From assembly GCF_003726095.1 (NCBI RefSeq), contig NZ_CP026031.1, positions 4,404,001 to 4,468,000 on the forward strand: a stretch of DNA of 64,000 nucleotides. The letters are read 5' to 3'. The position numbers and the translations under genes are program-made. Positions 62,581 to 64,000 of the stretch are shown one piece after another. Positions within the stretch are counted from its first letter, which is position 1. Every line of letters starts with the position of its first letter. Origin of the DNA: Niallia circulans (GTDB taxonomy: Bacteria > Bacillota > Bacilli > Bacillales > Cytobacillaceae). The notes below the pieces were generated by a model, which made no database searches, was not told the origin of the DNA, and worked only from the letters and a program-made list of their open reading frames with translations.

Positions 62581-63534
62581 TTACCATTCTATTGTTCCAC
62601 CAGAAACCCTCTTTACTCCTCTAATAGAGGCAATGTCCTCGATAAGCTTAAACATAGCCAGATTTTTTTGTTTTGCTTCTATCATAACGTCGAAATCTTG
62701 ATTAAGATTTTTAGCCATTTTTAAAAAGGGAAGTACAAAATCAAATGAGACAAAGTCAGCATGAGAACGGAAGGCCAGAGTGGATTTCGGGGAGGAAATA
62801 TGGACTTTAGGAACCATTCTATGATTTTTCCACGTTTTAAAAATGCGCTCCAAATAAAGAGCTAAGTCAATATCTTCTTTATTGGCCATATGGTGATGAT
62901 AATCAAGAATCATGGGAATGTTTTCCTGCTCACAGGTTATCAGTGTTTCTCTCACATTATATGTTTTATCATCATTTTCAAGGGTCATCTGGTTCTTAAT
63001 TACCATAGGAAGTTGCTGGATGTTTTGCTGGAATCTCTGCAAAGAAGTATCTTTATCACCATAGGCTCCGCCAATATGAATATTAATAAGACTGGTATCA
63101 AGGGCGTCCATAGCTTCTAGCATTTTATAATGGAAGGTCATATCTTTTATTGCATTTATGGTTACTTCTTCCCTAGGGCTAGTAAAAAGCGTAAATTGGT
63201 TGGGGTGAAAGCTAACCCGCAGCTTAAATTGTTTAACTAATTGGCCAAGTTCTCTCCACTGTTCTTGAAAAGGAGTTATGAAATCCCAGTCTACATCTGG
63301 ATGCGTTGCTAAGGGCACTAACGAACTGGATAAGCGGTACAATGGAATTTCATTGGCAGCATTATAGTAGAGAATTCTTTTTGTATTTTTTAAATTTTGA
63401 GCTGTAACAGCTAGTAGCTTTTCTGTGGCTTCCTGTTTAGGGAGTGCTGAATATCGAGAGAAGGTTAAAGCCTTTGAAGGACTTGCATCCCATAATCCTA
63501 GTGCATTTGCCACATAGCCAAAGCGAATCTTCAT
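62581..63534 (-). CDS. uvsE: UV DNA damage endonuclease UvsE, paralogue 2
   Basis: This 317-aa homologue of the next gene is clearly diverged from it but has the same ligand set: RFGYVANALG, FHPNQFTLFTS, IHIGGAYGD, LENDDKT, LDYHHHMA, VHISSPKS, SHADFVS and MIEAKQKNL. The start is ATG 63534 after AAAGGAAC. It is the upstream member of a tandem pair and probably cotranscribed with it. The two copies may have different lesion preference or expression. Confidence 0.92.
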   Translation of the reverse strand: MKIRFGYVANALGLWDASPSKALTFSRYSALPKQEATEKLLAVTAQNLKNTKRILYYNAANEIPLYRLSSSLVPLATHPDVDWDFITPFQEQWRELGQLVKQFKLRVSFHPNQFTLFTSPREEVTINAIKDMTFHYKMLEAMDALDTSLINIHIGGAYGDKDTSLQRFQQNIQQLPMVIKNQMTLENDDKTYNVRETLITCEQENIPMILDYHHHMANKEDIDLALYLERIFKTWKNHRMVPKVHISSPKSTLAFRSHADFVSFDFVLPFLKMAKNLNQDFDVMIEAKQKNLAMFKLIEDIASIRGVKRVSGGTIEW

Positions 63535-63673
63535 CTGTTTAGTTCCTTTCCATAGAGTCCAGCAGTTTCGTCTTTTTATATTGCCTTATCTTTTGGAACT
63601 CTATGTGTTGTTTTTACTTAGTTAATAAAGAGAAGTACTAAAAAATCCTGAGAATGTCTCTTTCCTATACCAC

Positions 63674-64000
63674 TCATTCCTTCGGCCGAACCCACACTTT
63701 TGAAAAATCCACATAGCCAAAATGGCTAATTTTAATATTGCTTATATCGGTTGAAAATGGAATATACCGCTTTTGATAATAAAGGGGAATCATAATCGAT
63801 TGATTAATCAATTCTTTTTCGATTTCTAGATTTAAAGCTGTCCATTGTTCAAATGGTATTTCCTTATATTTATCCATTAAGTTTGTAAGTGTTTCATTAT
63901 TTGCTATCATTTGAGAAAGTGGGGAAAACCCATTCATTAAAAAGTGGTAAAAGGAAAAATCTTGATTGAATTCAAAAACTTCTCCATGTATAAAAAGATC
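63674..64000 (-). CDS. SgrR-like / peptide-type substrate-binding protein, C-terminal part
   Basis: The frame is open to the right window edge, so the gene continues beyond it; the ATG at 63937 is internal. The 109 visible residues include LFIHGEVFEFNQDFSFYHFL, SPLSQMIANNETLTNLMDKY, MIPLYYQKRYIPFS and KISHFGYVDFSKVW. These fit the C-terminal solute-binding domain of SgrR-family regulators and related OppA-type proteins. Which of the two it is depends on whether an N-terminal helix-turn-helix exists outside the window. Confidence 0.75.
   Translation of the reverse strand, partial: DLFIHGEVFEFNQDFSFYHFLMNGFSPLSQMIANNETLTNLMDKYKEIPFEQWTALNLEIEKELINQSIMIPLYYQKRYIPFSTDISNIKISHFGYVDFSKVWVRPKE

Overview
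The window is low-GC Firmicute chromosome, almost certainly from a spore-forming member of the Bacillaceae. The evidence is the AGGAGG-type ribosome sites, the splA-splB spore DNA-repair pair, RNase J, the ManO/mannose PTS cluster, CcpA-like cre sites and an Xre/tyrosine-integrase conjugative-element remnant. It splits into an accessory left part (about 0.8-26 kb) and a largely ordinary chromosomal right part (about 26.6-64 kb).

Left part. The 3' end of groEL (codons GGC ATG ATG TAA) has served as an integration site. The 32-bp core at 805-836 recurs identically at 23290-23321, and two diverged copies lie between them (11924-11954 and 18465-18496). The copies divide the region into three tandem elements. 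Each begins on the left with the same kind of tyrosine-integrase 3' end, reading toward groEL, and ends on the right with a conserved ~135-bp arm-type repeat. Element 1 is a decayed integrative conjugative element (integrase, Xre/Xis mosaic, DnaC-like loader, VbhA-like antitoxin, VirB6/TrbL-like protein, lipoprotein). It also carries an intact MBL-hydrolase plus trypsin-protease/STAND-like operon with a truncated third gene. Element 2 carries a 390-aa protein of unknown function and a 1,419-aa SMEK-like STAND P-loop NTPase. Element 3 carries a UPF1-like SF1 helicase with a topoisomerase-type zinc finger, broken by three one-base homopolymer deletions. The island therefore looks like a defence island built by repeated integration. 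To its right lie two further integrase remnants, an SMI1/KNR4 immunity-type gene, an apparent toxin tail, a VOC protein and an unannotated secreted peptide.

Right part. In order: an ArsR-regulated MFS exporter; a sucrose-type permease and GH32 hydrolase behind a paired-operator promoter; manO and the mannose-family PTS; a Gfo/Idh/MocA oxidoreductase; RNase J; an alditol oxidase. Next are two c-di-GMP-I riboswitches 2.7 kb apart, the first ahead of a STAS-like/GNAT/chemoreceptor operon and the second ahead of a sodium:amino-acid symporter and a PLP decarboxylase. Then come a CitA/MalK-type two-component system, a KdgT-family transporter and NAD-malic enzyme, followed by a compact operon of a TIM-barrel epimerase, SurE, a ferric-type ABC transporter and a PHP phosphoesterase. 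The window ends with splAB, two small enzymes, two tandem UvsE paralogues and the 3' end of an SgrR-like gene.

Several genes (helicase, VirB6-like, chemoreceptor, integrase) are interrupted by single-base losses in homopolymers. This could be biological decay or uncorrected sequencing error, and the calls below say where it matters.
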